Positions 1 to 5,654 of a DNA stretch of 6,425 bases are shown piece after piece (the stretch's first letter is position 1; each line of letters begins with the position of its first letter). The notes under the pieces were generated by a model. It was not told the origin of the DNA. It saw only the letters and a list, made by a program, of their open reading frames with translations, and ran no database searches. The DNA is from Lysobacteraceae bacterium (GTDB lineage Bacteria; Pseudomonadota; Gammaproteobacteria; Xanthomonadales; Xanthomonadaceae): assembly GCA_017990865.1 (NCBI GenBank), contig JAGNNB010000176.1, forward strand, positions 1-6,425, given 5' to 3'. Position numbers and translations under genes: made by a program.

Positions 1-259
1 GCGCTTGCGATGCTCGTTCGACCGTACCCGGAAAGAATGCGTCGGCATATCGCCAATACAACGCGTCGGCATCCGCGAGCGCGTACAGATCGATGGTGTT
101 CCAGAGCCGGACCATCGCGACGTAGTCGTCGCCCTCGAATGCATCGCCGCGCAGAATCCTGTCGAGATAGGTTGCCGCCATCGCGCGCATGCGCGCACGC
201 TCGATCGGGATGCCGATACGGGGCGGGGCGTTCGCGATCTTGCTGGTTGGGCGTTTCAT
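1..259 (-). CDS. Unrecognised protein, 5' part only (runs off left edge)
   Basis: An open minus-strand reading frame starts at ATG (259-257) and has no stop down to base 2, giving 86 visible residues. It begins MKRPTSKIANAPPRIGIPIE and continues with a helical, acidic/aromatic stretch containing 'DDYVAMVRLWNTIDLYALAD' and 'YWRYADAFFPGT'. I see no signal peptide, membrane segment or known motif and do not recognise the family. The start is supported by TAAGG on the minus strand (271-267), 7 nt before the ATG. Codon use is plausible for the host. The gene lies downstream of the HExxH gene on the same strand, separated only by the inverted-repeat element at 272-536. Without that element the two would be about 9 nt apart, so they probably formed one operon. 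An immunity protein, chaperone or second effector component is possible, but this is guesswork from position alone. The C-terminus is not in the window. Confidence 0.6.
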   Translation of the reverse strand, partial: MKRPTSKIANAPPRIGIPIERARMRAMAATYLDRILRGDAFEGDDYVAMVRLWNTIDLYALADADALYWRYADAFFPGTVERASQA

Positions 260-266
260 GTCGCAG

Positions 267-271
267 CCTTA
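267..271 (-). promoter_or_regulatory. Ribosome binding site of the left-edge gene
   Basis: TAAGG on the minus strand lies 7 nt before the ATG at 259. The TAA part overlaps the left copy of the putative TNA target duplication of the neighbouring element. The other copy supplies the TGA stop of the upstream gene. Before insertion the stop and the binding site would have overlapped as TGAGG. Confidence 0.45.
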
Positions 272-273
272 GA

Positions 274-299
274 GCCTGTTGATGATCTGTCCATGCCTC
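274..299 (+). repeat. Left terminal inverted repeat
   Basis: This 26-nt arm matches the reverse complement of 509-534 at 24 of 26 positions. Its inner end is CCATGCCTC where the other arm has CCATACCTC. Confidence 0.8.
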
Positions 300-341
300 G
301 CGCCGATCCTGCCGGGGCGCGGAGCATGGAAGAGAGAGGGA

Positions 342-357
342 GTGGATATCGATCCAC
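342..357. repeat. Internal hairpin in the element
   Basis: GTGGAT, loop ATCG, ATCCAC: a perfect 6-bp stem with a 4-nt loop inside the MITE-like element. No function is assigned; internal foldback structure is common in such elements. Confidence 0.4.
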
Positions 358-440
358 GACCGAACGATGACGCCGCACCGCGCCCCGACAGGACCGGCCC
401 TCCGGGTTGTGCCGCAGCGGTCCGCTGGACGCCGTGCGTC

Positions 441-464
441 GCTTGACTTGACCACCCGTCAAGC
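441..464. repeat. Internal stem-loop in the element
   Basis: GCTTGAC (441-447) and GTCAAGC (458-464) form a perfect 7-bp stem with a 10-nt loop. Outside it, GTCGC near 438 and GCGAC near 470 could extend the fold after an asymmetric interruption. There is no T-run, so this is not a typical intrinsic terminator. Confidence 0.4.
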
Positions 465-508
465 GCTGCGCGACGCCCGACACCCAGCAGGCTGTTGCGA
501 CACAACGA

Positions 509-534
509 GAGGTATGGAGAGATCATCAACAGGC
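509..534 (-). repeat. Right terminal inverted repeat
   Basis: This arm is inverted relative to 274-299 with two mismatches. Its outer end is 2 nt from the stop codon (537-539) of the upstream minus-strand gene. Confidence 0.8.
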
Positions 535-536
535 GC

Positions 537-1325
537 TCAGGTGTACCGATATTTCGGATAGTCGTGTTTCACGATGTTGGCGAACTCGGGGCTGACCGCG
601 CCCATGACGCTGATGCCAGACTTCACGCCCGCGATCTTGCTGTCCGGCCAGTAATTGCCCACGGTGGGGTCGGCGCCCATGTTCAGCCATCCCCATTTGA
701 AGACTTTGAGGACTTTGTCTTTCTTGCCGCCGTTGTAGTTCACGGCGACGATAGCGGTTTCGAAGTGCGCTTCTTCATGCAAGGCCACGGCGCCGGGTCG
801 ATCGAAGACGTTGATCGTGCCGGTGTCGCCGCTGAAGCTGACCTGTGCGGCCACTTCCGACGCCGTGAGGTAGTAGGGCTTCGACGCATGCGCGGGCGGA
901 TTGCCGCCGAGCGTGACGTACGGCGAGTTTTTCCCGCCGTCGACGAACGCATCCCAGGTTTTTCCTTTCCATTCCCAGGAATAGGCTCCGACCTGCACGC
1001 CGTCGCTTCTGCGCGTTCCCATGAACGTTTGTACCGCCTGCAGCGAGTCGGCGGGCGTTCCCGACACCGAGAACGTCACGTTCAGGGTCAGGCCCGATAG
1101 CCCGCCGGACGTCGCTTTGGTCTTGAAGGTGTTCTCGGACGCGCCGCCGGCTGGGTCGCCGACGCCGGAGTACAGCATCCGCTGCATCGCGCGGTTGCCC
1201 AGCCGTTGCTGGGGAAGCGGTGCGTTCGCGGTTTCGCGGCCGTGCGAACGATGGGCGCTCAGCGAAGGACCGGCGGGCGTTCGTCCTGCCTCGCGCGAGC
1301 TCGGGCGGCGAAGGTGGCTGCGCAT
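537..1325 (-). CDS. HExxH-motif protein, candidate secreted zinc metallopeptidase effector
   Basis: 262 aa, complete. Start ATG at 1325 has AGGAGG (1338-1333) 7 nt upstream, so this start is well supported. Residues 1-36 are basic and apparently disordered, with no signal peptide or membrane helix. Residues 37-51 read LPQQRLGNRAMQRML, resembling the '(A/L)GNRAxxRLL' N-terminal segment I recall from effector-like proteins near extracellular contractile injection systems and DUF4157 proteins. Residues about 70-175 look beta-rich with many Gly/Thr/Ser. Residues 183-187 are HEEAH (765-779), which fits the zincin HExxH signature (His183, Glu184, His187). A third metal ligand is not obvious; Glu247 or His254 are options. 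The C-terminus contains 'WGWLNMGADP' and 'SVMGAVSPEF'. The family is not recognised. Visible: the motif. Inferred: peptidase activity and secretion. The lower G+C (about 60%) suggests accessory origin. A chance HExxH in another fold remains possible. Confidence 0.8.
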   Translation of the reverse strand: MRSHLRRPSSREAGRTPAGPSLSAHRSHGRETANAPLPQQRLGNRAMQRMLYSGVGDPAGGASENTFKTKATSGGLSGLTLNVTFSVSGTPADSLQAVQTFMGTRRSDGVQVGAYSWEWKGKTWDAFVDGGKNSPYVTLGGNPPAHASKPYYLTASEVAAQVSFSGDTGTINVFDRPGAVALHEEAHFETAIVAVNYNGGKKDKVLKVFKWGWLNMGADPTVGNYWPDSKIAGVKSGISVMGAVSPEFANIVKHDYPKYRYT

Positions 1326-1332
1326 GGGGCTT

Positions 1333-1338
1333 CCTCCT
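1333..1338 (-). promoter_or_regulatory. Strong Shine-Dalgarno of the HExxH gene
   Basis: AGGAGG on the minus strand, 7 nt before the ATG at 1325. It fixes the start codon and argues that the antisense plus-strand ORFs across 495-1590 are shadows. Confidence 0.75.
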
Positions 1339-1372
1339 GGTGACGTCGATGTGCCGCGGCTCCGCGATCGTT

Positions 1373-1399
1373 GGCGCGCATCGTTCGCGAGAACGCGCC
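1373..1399. repeat. GC-rich hairpin in the 5' leader of the HExxH gene
   Basis: GGCGCG (1373-1378) pairs with CGCGCC (1394-1399). Inside, CGTTC (1382-1386) alternatively pairs with GAACG (1391-1395) around the loop GCGA. It lies about 35-75 nt upstream of the binding site of the minus-strand gene, so it would be in its leader if transcription starts further up. The role is unknown. Confidence 0.35.
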
Positions 1400-1416
1400 G
1401 AACACAGCGCTCTTGC

Positions 1417-1433
1417 GCTCGTATGTTACGAGC
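1417..1433. promoter_or_regulatory. Perfect 7-bp inverted repeat, possible operator
   Basis: GCTCGTA, TGT, TACGAGC: two perfect 7-bp arms with a 3-nt centre, lying between divergent genes. The centre contains weak -10-like hexamers on both strands, TATGTT (1422-1427, plus) and TAACAT (1428-1423, minus), each 4 of 6 to the consensus, without good -35 boxes. The symmetry suits a dimeric regulator binding site, but no regulator is encoded in the window. Operator function is inference. Confidence 0.35.
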
Positions 1434-1630
1434 AACGCGATTTCGCGCTGTCGGCGGACGCGCCTTTCGTCGGATCGACTCCGCAGAATCTCGATGCTCG
1501 CGCTTTGTAGGGACAGCGCACCGATCCCCAGCGATGCGCGGCGCGAGCGGGCGACCTGCGAGCGGGTCGGAGAATTCCTACGCGAAGTAGGGTCGTTCGC
1601 CGATGCAGTGCCTGTTGCGTATCGCCGAGG

Positions 1631-4012
1631 ATGGCCGTCCTTCGGATGGCCCTATCGCCCATGCTCACTCCCGCCTTCGCCATCGTGCTGCTGGTCGGCA
1701 TGCTCGTCTGCCTGCGGCTGCCCGCGTTGCCTCCTTGGTGGGTGTGGGCGAGCGCGGGGTTCGCGGGTGCGGCGTTGTGTCGCGCGAAAGCCGTTTGGCG
1801 CTGGTGGGGCGTCGGTTTGTTGGGCTTCGGCTGGGCGGCGATGCAGGCGTCTTGGTCGATGTCGGAACGGCTGCCGACCTTGATGGAGCGAGGCGAGTTC
1901 GCGCTGCGCGGCACGATCGTCGATTTGCCTTCGCACGAGGCGCGGCGGACGAGGTTCGATCTGATCGTGGACGACGATGTCTCGCAGCCGCAGGCCTTGC
2001 GCGGCAAGCGGCTGCGCCTCGCGTGGTACGACGATTACGAACTGCCGCCTTTACCGACGGGAGCGGGAGCGATCGATATTGCGCAACGCCCGCGTCTGCG
2101 GTTGCAAACCGGCGCGCGCTGGGCGTTCGCGGCGAAACTGCGTGCGCCGCGTGGACTGCGCAATCCCGGTGGCGTGGACAGCGAACGTTACGCGGCGATC
2201 GATCGCATCGCCGCGACCGGCTATGTGCGCGATCCGATGCGTGCGCGGCGCCTCGCCGGGCCGGTCGGTCTGGATGCGTGGCGAGCGCGAATGTCGGCGC
2301 GGATCGCGACGGCGGTGCCCAGCGAGGGCGGACGTTTCGTGCGCGCGTTGGCGCTGGGCGACACCCGCGGCTTGCGCGACGAGGACTGGGCGACGCTGCG
2401 CACCGCCGGATTGACGCATTTGATCGCAATTTCTGGGTTCCACGTCGGCTTGGTGGCGGGATTCTTCGCGTTGCTGGCGCGCGTTGGCTGGTGGTGCTGG
2501 CCGACGCTGGGGCGCCGCTGCGCGCGTCCGCAGGCGATGGCGATCGCGGCGATGCTCGGCGCCGCGGTGTACGCTGCAGCGACCGGCTTTTCGGTACCCA
2601 CGTTGCGCACCGCGGCGATGATCGCGGTGGTGGCGTTCGCGCGTCTGTCGCGGCGCGGTTGGCGCGCGGTGGACGCGCTCGCGGTGGCGGCCGTCGGCTT
2701 GGCGATCCTCGATCCCTTGTCGCTGCTATCGGCCGGGTTTTGGCTGAGTTTCGCCGGCGTCGCGTGGTTGTTGTGGTGCATGCCGGCGCCCGCGCAACGG
2801 CCGCTGCGCGAGTTTCTGACGGCGCAGCGCGTGGCGACCTTGGGCTTGCTGCCGCTGTCGGCCGCGTTTTTCGGGCAAGTCTCGTCGATCGGCCCGGTCG
2901 CGAATCTTTTCGCGATTCCGTGGTGGAGCCTCGTCGTGGTGCCGCTGTCGCTGATCGGCGTCGCCTGCGACGCGGTGGTGCCGGGCGCGGGCGCATGGGC
3001 GTGGCGCGCGGCGGCGTTCGCGTTCGAGCCCAGTTGGGCGCTGTTGTCGCGCTTCGCCGCCGAACCCGCGGCGCTGTGGTGGTTGCCGGAGGCCGCGTGG
3101 TTCGCCTTGCCGCTGGCGTTGTGCGCGGCGTTCTGGAGTCTGCTGCCGGCCGGTGTGCCGGGACGCTGGCTCGCATGGCTGCTCTGGCTGCCGTTGCTGT
3201 GGCCGGATCGCGGACGGCCCGAACACGGCGAGGCGGAGATCGTGATGATCGATGTCGGCCAAGGCTTGTCGGTGCTGGTGCGCACGGCCCGACACAACGT
3301 GCTGTACGACATGGGGCCGGCGGTGGAGGAGGGCTTCGACGCCGGCGAACGGGCGGTGACGCCGACGCTGCGCGCGCTCGGCGTCGGCGCGCTGGATGCG
3401 GCGGTGCTCAGCCACGGCGATAACGACCATGCCGGCGGGTTCGAGGCGGTCGAAGCGACCTTTCCCATCGCGAATCGCTACGCGCCGGCCGACAGCGGCC
3501 TCGACGCGCGCGTGCGGCGGCTGCGCGTGTGCGAGGCGGGCACGGCTTGGGAGTGGGACGGTGTGCGTTTTCGCTTTCTGCATCCCACCCCGCATTTTCC
3601 GTATCTGCGCAACGAATCGAGCTGCGTGCTGCGGATCGAAACCGCGCACGGCGCGGCGCTGCTGGCCGGCGATATCGGCGAGGTGATCGAGCGCGATCTG
3701 CTGCGGCGTTCGCGCGCGGATCTGCGGGTGGACGTGCTGTCCGTGGCGCATCACGGCAGCGGCGGTTCGTCCGATCCCGGTTTCGTGGCGGCGACTGGCG
3801 CCCGCTGGGCTTTGGTCTCGGCCGGTGACGGCAATCGCTTCGGGCATCCGCGCGCGGAGATCGTCGAACGCTGGCGCCGGCATGGGGCGGCGGTGCCGGT
3901 CACCGCCCAAACCGGGGCGTTGCGCGTGCGTTTGCGCGCGGATGGGGCGACCCTGATCGGCGAACGCGCCCGCAAACGGCATTGGTGGGATGCCGCCGCG
4001 CGGCGGGAGTGA
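1631..4012 (+). CDS. comEC: ComEC/Rec2 DNA uptake channel
   Basis: 793 aa from ATG 1631, a full-length ComEC. Known role: inner-membrane channel passing single-stranded DNA into the cytoplasm in natural transformation. Order of domains: N-terminal helices (about 12-75), OB-like DUF4131 region (about 85-200), polytopic competence domain (about 230-525) with the hallmark 'AISGFHVGL' at 266-274, then a C-terminal metallo-beta-lactamase-like domain (about 535-775). In the last, DVGQG is at 541-545, SHGDNDHAGG at 594-603, LAGDIG at 678-683, AHHGSGGSS at 706-714 and 'NRFGHP' at 735-740, so the metal-binding set looks intact. No frameshift or stop was found. The start is uncertain: GAGG directly abuts ATG 1631, while ATG 1646 and ATG 1661 are in frame. 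Met11 (1661), just before the first helix, is a good alternative. The gene is first in the conserved comEC-exbBD-msbA block. Confidence 0.93.
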   Translation: MAVLRMALSPMLTPAFAIVLLVGMLVCLRLPALPPWWVWASAGFAGAALCRAKAVWRWWGVGLLGFGWAAMQASWSMSERLPTLMERGEFALRGTIVDLPSHEARRTRFDLIVDDDVSQPQALRGKRLRLAWYDDYELPPLPTGAGAIDIAQRPRLRLQTGARWAFAAKLRAPRGLRNPGGVDSERYAAIDRIAATGYVRDPMRARRLAGPVGLDAWRARMSARIATAVPSEGGRFVRALALGDTRGLRDEDWATLRTAGLTHLIAISGFHVGLVAGFFALLARVGWWCWPTLGRRCARPQAMAIAAMLGAAVYAAATGFSVPTLRTAAMIAVVAFARLSRRGWRAVDALAVAAVGLAILDPLSLLSAGFWLSFAGVAWLLWCMPAPAQRPLREFLTAQRVATLGLLPLSAAFFGQVSSIGPVANLFAIPWWSLVVVPLSLIGVACDAVVPGAGAWAWRAAAFAFEPSWALLSRFAAEPAALWWLPEAAWFALPLALCAAFWSLLPAGVPGRWLAWLLWLPLLWPDRGRPEHGEAEIVMIDVGQGLSVLVRTARHNVLYDMGPAVEEGFDAGERAVTPTLRALGVGALDAAVLSHGDNDHAGGFEAVEATFPIANRYAPADSGLDARVRRLRVCEAGTAWEWDGVRFRFLHPTPHFPYLRNESSCVLRIETAHGAALLAGDIGEVIERDLLRRSRADLRVDVLSVAHHGSGGSSDPGFVAATGARWALVSAGDGNRFGHPRAEIVERWRRHGAAVPVTAQTGALRVRLRADGATLIGERARKRHWWDAAARRE

Positions 4013-4020
4013 ATCGAACG

Positions 4021-4045
4021 CGCCGCCAATGCGATATCGGCGGCG
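4021..4045. repeat. GC hairpin downstream of comEC
   Basis: CGCCGCC (4021-4027) and GGCGGCG (4039-4045) form a 7-bp stem with an 11-nt loop, starting 8 nt after the comEC stop. No T-tract follows (ATTGCGCC), so it is not a standard intrinsic terminator. It could stabilise the 3' end or attenuate read-through into exbB. Confidence 0.3.
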
Positions 4046-4112
4046 ATTGCGCCAGCGGCTTCGGAATCAGGCGAAATTCGCGGGGGCGATGCCCTCGCGC
4101 GGACCGGGCCGC

Positions 4113-4140
4113 GGGACATCCGCGGCAAGCCGGTTATCCT
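4113..4140 (+). promoter_or_regulatory. Possible weak sigma-70-type promoter for exbB
   Basis: GGGACA (4113-4118, 4 of 6 to TTGACA) and TATCCT (4135-4140, 4 of 6 to TATAAT) are spaced by 16 nt and end 40 nt before the exbB GTG. The 168-bp gap after comEC is the only long gap in this gene block, so a separate promoter is reasonable. The match itself is weak. Confidence 0.25.
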
Positions 4141-4180
4141 ATCGGCTTCCGAAACGCGGCCTTGGGCCGGAGGACGAGAC

Positions 4181-4858
4181 GTGCTGGAACTGGTCAAGGC
4201 GGGCGGCTGGCCGATGATTCCGCTGCTGCTGCTCACCATCGTGGCGCTGGCGATCATTCTCGAACGCTTCTGGAGTCTGCGCCGCAAGACCGTCCTGCCG
4301 CCGGGCCTGGGCGGCGAAGTGCGGGCCTGGGCGGCGCGCGGGAATCTCGACCCCGTGCATATCGAGTCGCTGCGCCGTACCTCGCCCCTGGGTTCGCTGC
4401 TCGCGGCCGCGCTGGACGTGCGTCAACGGCCTCGCGATCAAGTGCGCGAGCGCATCGAAGACGTGGGCCGTCATCTAGTGCATCGCATGGAGCGTTTCCT
4501 GAACACGCTCGGCACCATCGCCTCCGCCGGGCCGTTGCTCGGGCTGTTCGGCACCGTGGTCGGCATGATCGATATCTTCCTGGTCGTCGACCAACAAGGT
4601 CTGGGCGACGTGAACGAATTGGCCGGCGGTATCGGCAAGGCGCTGGTCTGCACCGCGACCGGCATGGTCGTGGCGGTGCCGGCGCTGGTGTTCCATCGCT
4701 ATTTCCGCGGCCTCATCGCCGGTTATATCGTGGATATGGAGCACGAGGCGATTCAATTGCTGGACACGCTCGACGGCGGTCACGACGGCCTGCGTCCGGC
4801 GTCCGCGCACGTCGCGGCCGGCGCCCGCGGCATCGCGCCGCCTGTGGACGTACGGTGA
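4181..4858 (+). CDS. exbB: ExbB/TolQ/MotA-family proton channel subunit
   Basis: 225 aa starting at GTG 4181, with GGAGG (4169-4173) 7 nt upstream, a strong site that decides this non-ATG start. Three membrane segments are visible: about 11-28, about 107-134 ('GPLLGLFGTVVGMIDIF' at 117-133, the family signature) and about 148-172 ('CTATGMVVAVPALV'). The family threonine of the last helix is in CTATG (Thr158/Thr160). The cytoplasmic loop about 30-105 is charged. Known role: with ExbD it forms an inner-membrane complex that turns proton flow into mechanical work on envelope partners. No tonB is present and the neighbours are comEC and msbA, so the partner is more likely an envelope/LPS system; this is inference. 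The C-terminal tail after 195 is Ala/Gly/Pro-rich. The stop TGA overlaps the binding site of the next gene. Confidence 0.9.
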   Translation: MLELVKAGGWPMIPLLLLTIVALAIILERFWSLRRKTVLPPGLGGEVRAWAARGNLDPVHIESLRRTSPLGSLLAAALDVRQRPRDQVRERIEDVGRHLVHRMERFLNTLGTIASAGPLLGLFGTVVGMIDIFLVVDQQGLGDVNELAGGIGKALVCTATGMVVAVPALVFHRYFRGLIAGYIVDMEHEAIQLLDTLDGGHDGLRPASAHVAAGARGIAPPVDVR

Positions 4859-4867
4859 GCCGTCGCC

Positions 4868-5107
4868 ATGCCCGCATTTCGCGAACTCGTCGCGCTGCTG
4901 ATCTGCGGTTTGCTGATCGTGCCGCTGACGTTTCACATCGTGCGCGCTTTGCGCACGGGCAAGCTGCGTCACAGCGACACGACCTCGAAGCTGGTGCGCG
5001 CGAAGCAACCGCTGCGTTTCTGGCTGTTGTTGGCGGTGTTCGCGGCGATGGATGCGTGGTTATGCGGTGTCGTCGTCCTCATCGTTCGGCGCGCGTGGTC
5101 GGCATGA
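4868..5107 (+). CDS. Small two-helix inner-membrane protein between exbB and exbD
   Basis: 79 aa. Two hydrophobic segments, about 7-28 ('LVALLICGLLIVPLTFHIV') and about 51-73 ('FWLLLAVFAAMDAWLCGVVV'), flank a basic linker 29-50 (RTGKLRHSDTTSKLVRAK) that by the positive-inside rule should face the cytoplasm. GGTGA (4854-4858) overlaps the exbB stop and lies 9 nt before the ATG, suggesting translational coupling. The following exbD starts 31 nt after its stop. The linker and 'P..FW' pattern recall uncharacterised two-helix proteins of Xanthomonadaceae, but I cannot name a family. Position inside an exbB-exbD pair suggests an accessory subunit or stabiliser of the motor; this is inference. The coding frame is supported by hydrophobic patterning and spacing. 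Plausible alternative: an unrelated passenger gene. Confidence 0.75.
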   Translation: MPAFRELVALLICGLLIVPLTFHIVRALRTGKLRHSDTTSKLVRAKQPLRFWLLLAVFAAMDAWLCGVVVLIVRRAWSA

Positions 5108-5138
5108 CCGCCGACCGGAATTGTTGAGTACCCGTACG

Positions 5139-5654
5139 ATGCGTATCCGCGATTTCCGCGCCGACGACGAACCCGAGATCAATCTGGTGCCATTGATCGA
5201 CGTGGTGCTGTGCCTGATTCTGTTTTTCGTCGTCACCACCACGTTCGACGCGCGCTCGGTACTCAAACTGCAATTGCCGCAGGCCAAGGGCGAACCCAAC
5301 GAAGGTCCGGCGAACGCGCTCAGCGTGTTGGTGAACGCCGACGGCCGCTATTTCGTGCAGGATCGCGAATCCCTGCGCACCGACGTGGAATCGCTGAAGC
5401 GCACGATCGTCGAAGTCACCGGCGAAGGCCGCGATCACGAAAGCCGTAAACGTCCCGTGCTGCTGCGCGCCGATGCGCGCACGCCGCATCAGTCGGTGGT
5501 GACCGCGCTGGATGCGTTGGGGCAACTCGGTTTCCGTCATATCAGCATCGCCACGGCGGCGGATGCGCAGGCGGCCGGCGCTTCGGCGCCCGCGAACGGA
5601 GCTGCGAACGCGAAGCCTGCGCCGGCCGCGGCAGCGACGGCGCGCGCGCCATGA
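5139..5654 (+). CDS. exbD: ExbD/TolR-family proton channel subunit
   Basis: 171 aa from ATG 5139. The frame is open back to an ATG at 5052, but that start lies inside the preceding gene and adds 29 residues unlike ExbD; the family N-terminus 'EPEINLVPLIDVVLCLILFF' begins just after Met 5139. A single membrane helix spans about 17-35, with the conserved proton-carrying aspartate at Asp21. The periplasmic domain follows (about 40-140; 'LSVLVNADGRYFVQ', 'RPVLLRADARTPHQSVVTAL'), and an Ala/Pro-rich tail covers 141-171. No good Shine-Dalgarno precedes the ATG; coupling to the upstream gene is likely. Known role: partner of ExbB in proton-driven energisation of the envelope. The stop TGA overlaps the msbA start as ATGA (5651-5654). 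Confidence 0.9.
   Translation: MRIRDFRADDEPEINLVPLIDVVLCLILFFVVTTTFDARSVLKLQLPQAKGEPNEGPANALSVLVNADGRYFVQDRESLRTDVESLKRTIVEVTGEGRDHESRKRPVLLRADARTPHQSVVTALDALGQLGFRHISIATAADAQAAGASAPANGAANAKPAPAAAATARAP

Larger units (their letters stand above)
272..536. mobile_element. MITE-like non-autonomous element with 26-bp terminal inverted repeats
   Basis: The left arm 274-299 and the reverse complement of the right arm 509-534 match at 24 of 26 positions. Both start GCCTGTTGATGATCT and differ only at arm positions 16 and 22. Extending to 272 and 536 gives 25 of 28, with ends GAGCCTG and GCGCCTG. Flanks are TTA (269-271) and TCA (537-539), inside CTTAG and CTCAG, resembling an imperfect TNA target duplication as made by some IS5-family (IS1031-type) elements. 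The 209-bp interior has no convincing transposase. It carries smaller stem-loops at 342-357 and 441-464. The size, matched ends and lack of a transposase fit a MITE mobilised in trans. The family assignment is inference; the inverted repeat itself is directly visible. A long structured intergenic repeat unrelated to transposition is the alternative. Confidence 0.7.
1326..1630. other. Divergent intergenic region, no gene seen
   Basis: About 300 bp separate the minus-strand HExxH gene from plus-strand comEC. I find no tRNA, ncRNA or credible ORF; the open frames here are out of frame with the real genes and lack binding sites. It holds a GC hairpin (1373-1399), a 17-nt palindrome (1417-1433) and a short stem CCTAC-GTAGG (1577-1591). 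Promoters for both flanking genes should lie here, but no clear -35/-10 pair stands out. Confidence 0.6.

Noticed and set aside
269..529. Minus-strand 86-aa open frame spanning the inverted-repeat element from arm to arm (TTG start)
   Set aside because: It begins and ends in the terminal repeats, has no binding site and no transposase-like motif; most likely a chance frame in GC-rich DNA.
272..536. Inverted repeat as an intrinsic terminator of the HExxH gene
   Set aside because: The arms are separated by 209 nt and no T-tract follows, so it does not fit a terminator; matched ends with target-like flanks fit an element better.
495..1590. Plus-strand open frames across the HExxH gene and the intergenic region
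   Set aside because: They are antisense to a gene with a strong AGGAGG site, and their translations are Arg-rich low-information sequence.
1326..1630. tRNA, small RNA or CRISPR repeats in the divergent gap
   Set aside because: No cloverleaf, no regularly spaced repeats and no terminator-like end were found; only short hairpins.
1603..3423. 606-aa plus-strand frame overlapping comEC
   Set aside because: It is a +1/-1 shadow of comEC, Arg/Gly/Ala-rich, with no domain; the comEC frame carries all family motifs.
1665..3982. Long minus-strand frames (503, 415 and 418 aa) opposite comEC
   Set aside because: Antisense shadows typical of high-G+C genes; low-complexity Arg/Ala/Pro/Ser translations.
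3982..5127. 381-aa plus-strand frame over exbB and the small gene
   Set aside because: It is out of frame with ExbB, Arg-rich, with no binding site; the ExbB frame has clear membrane helices and signature.
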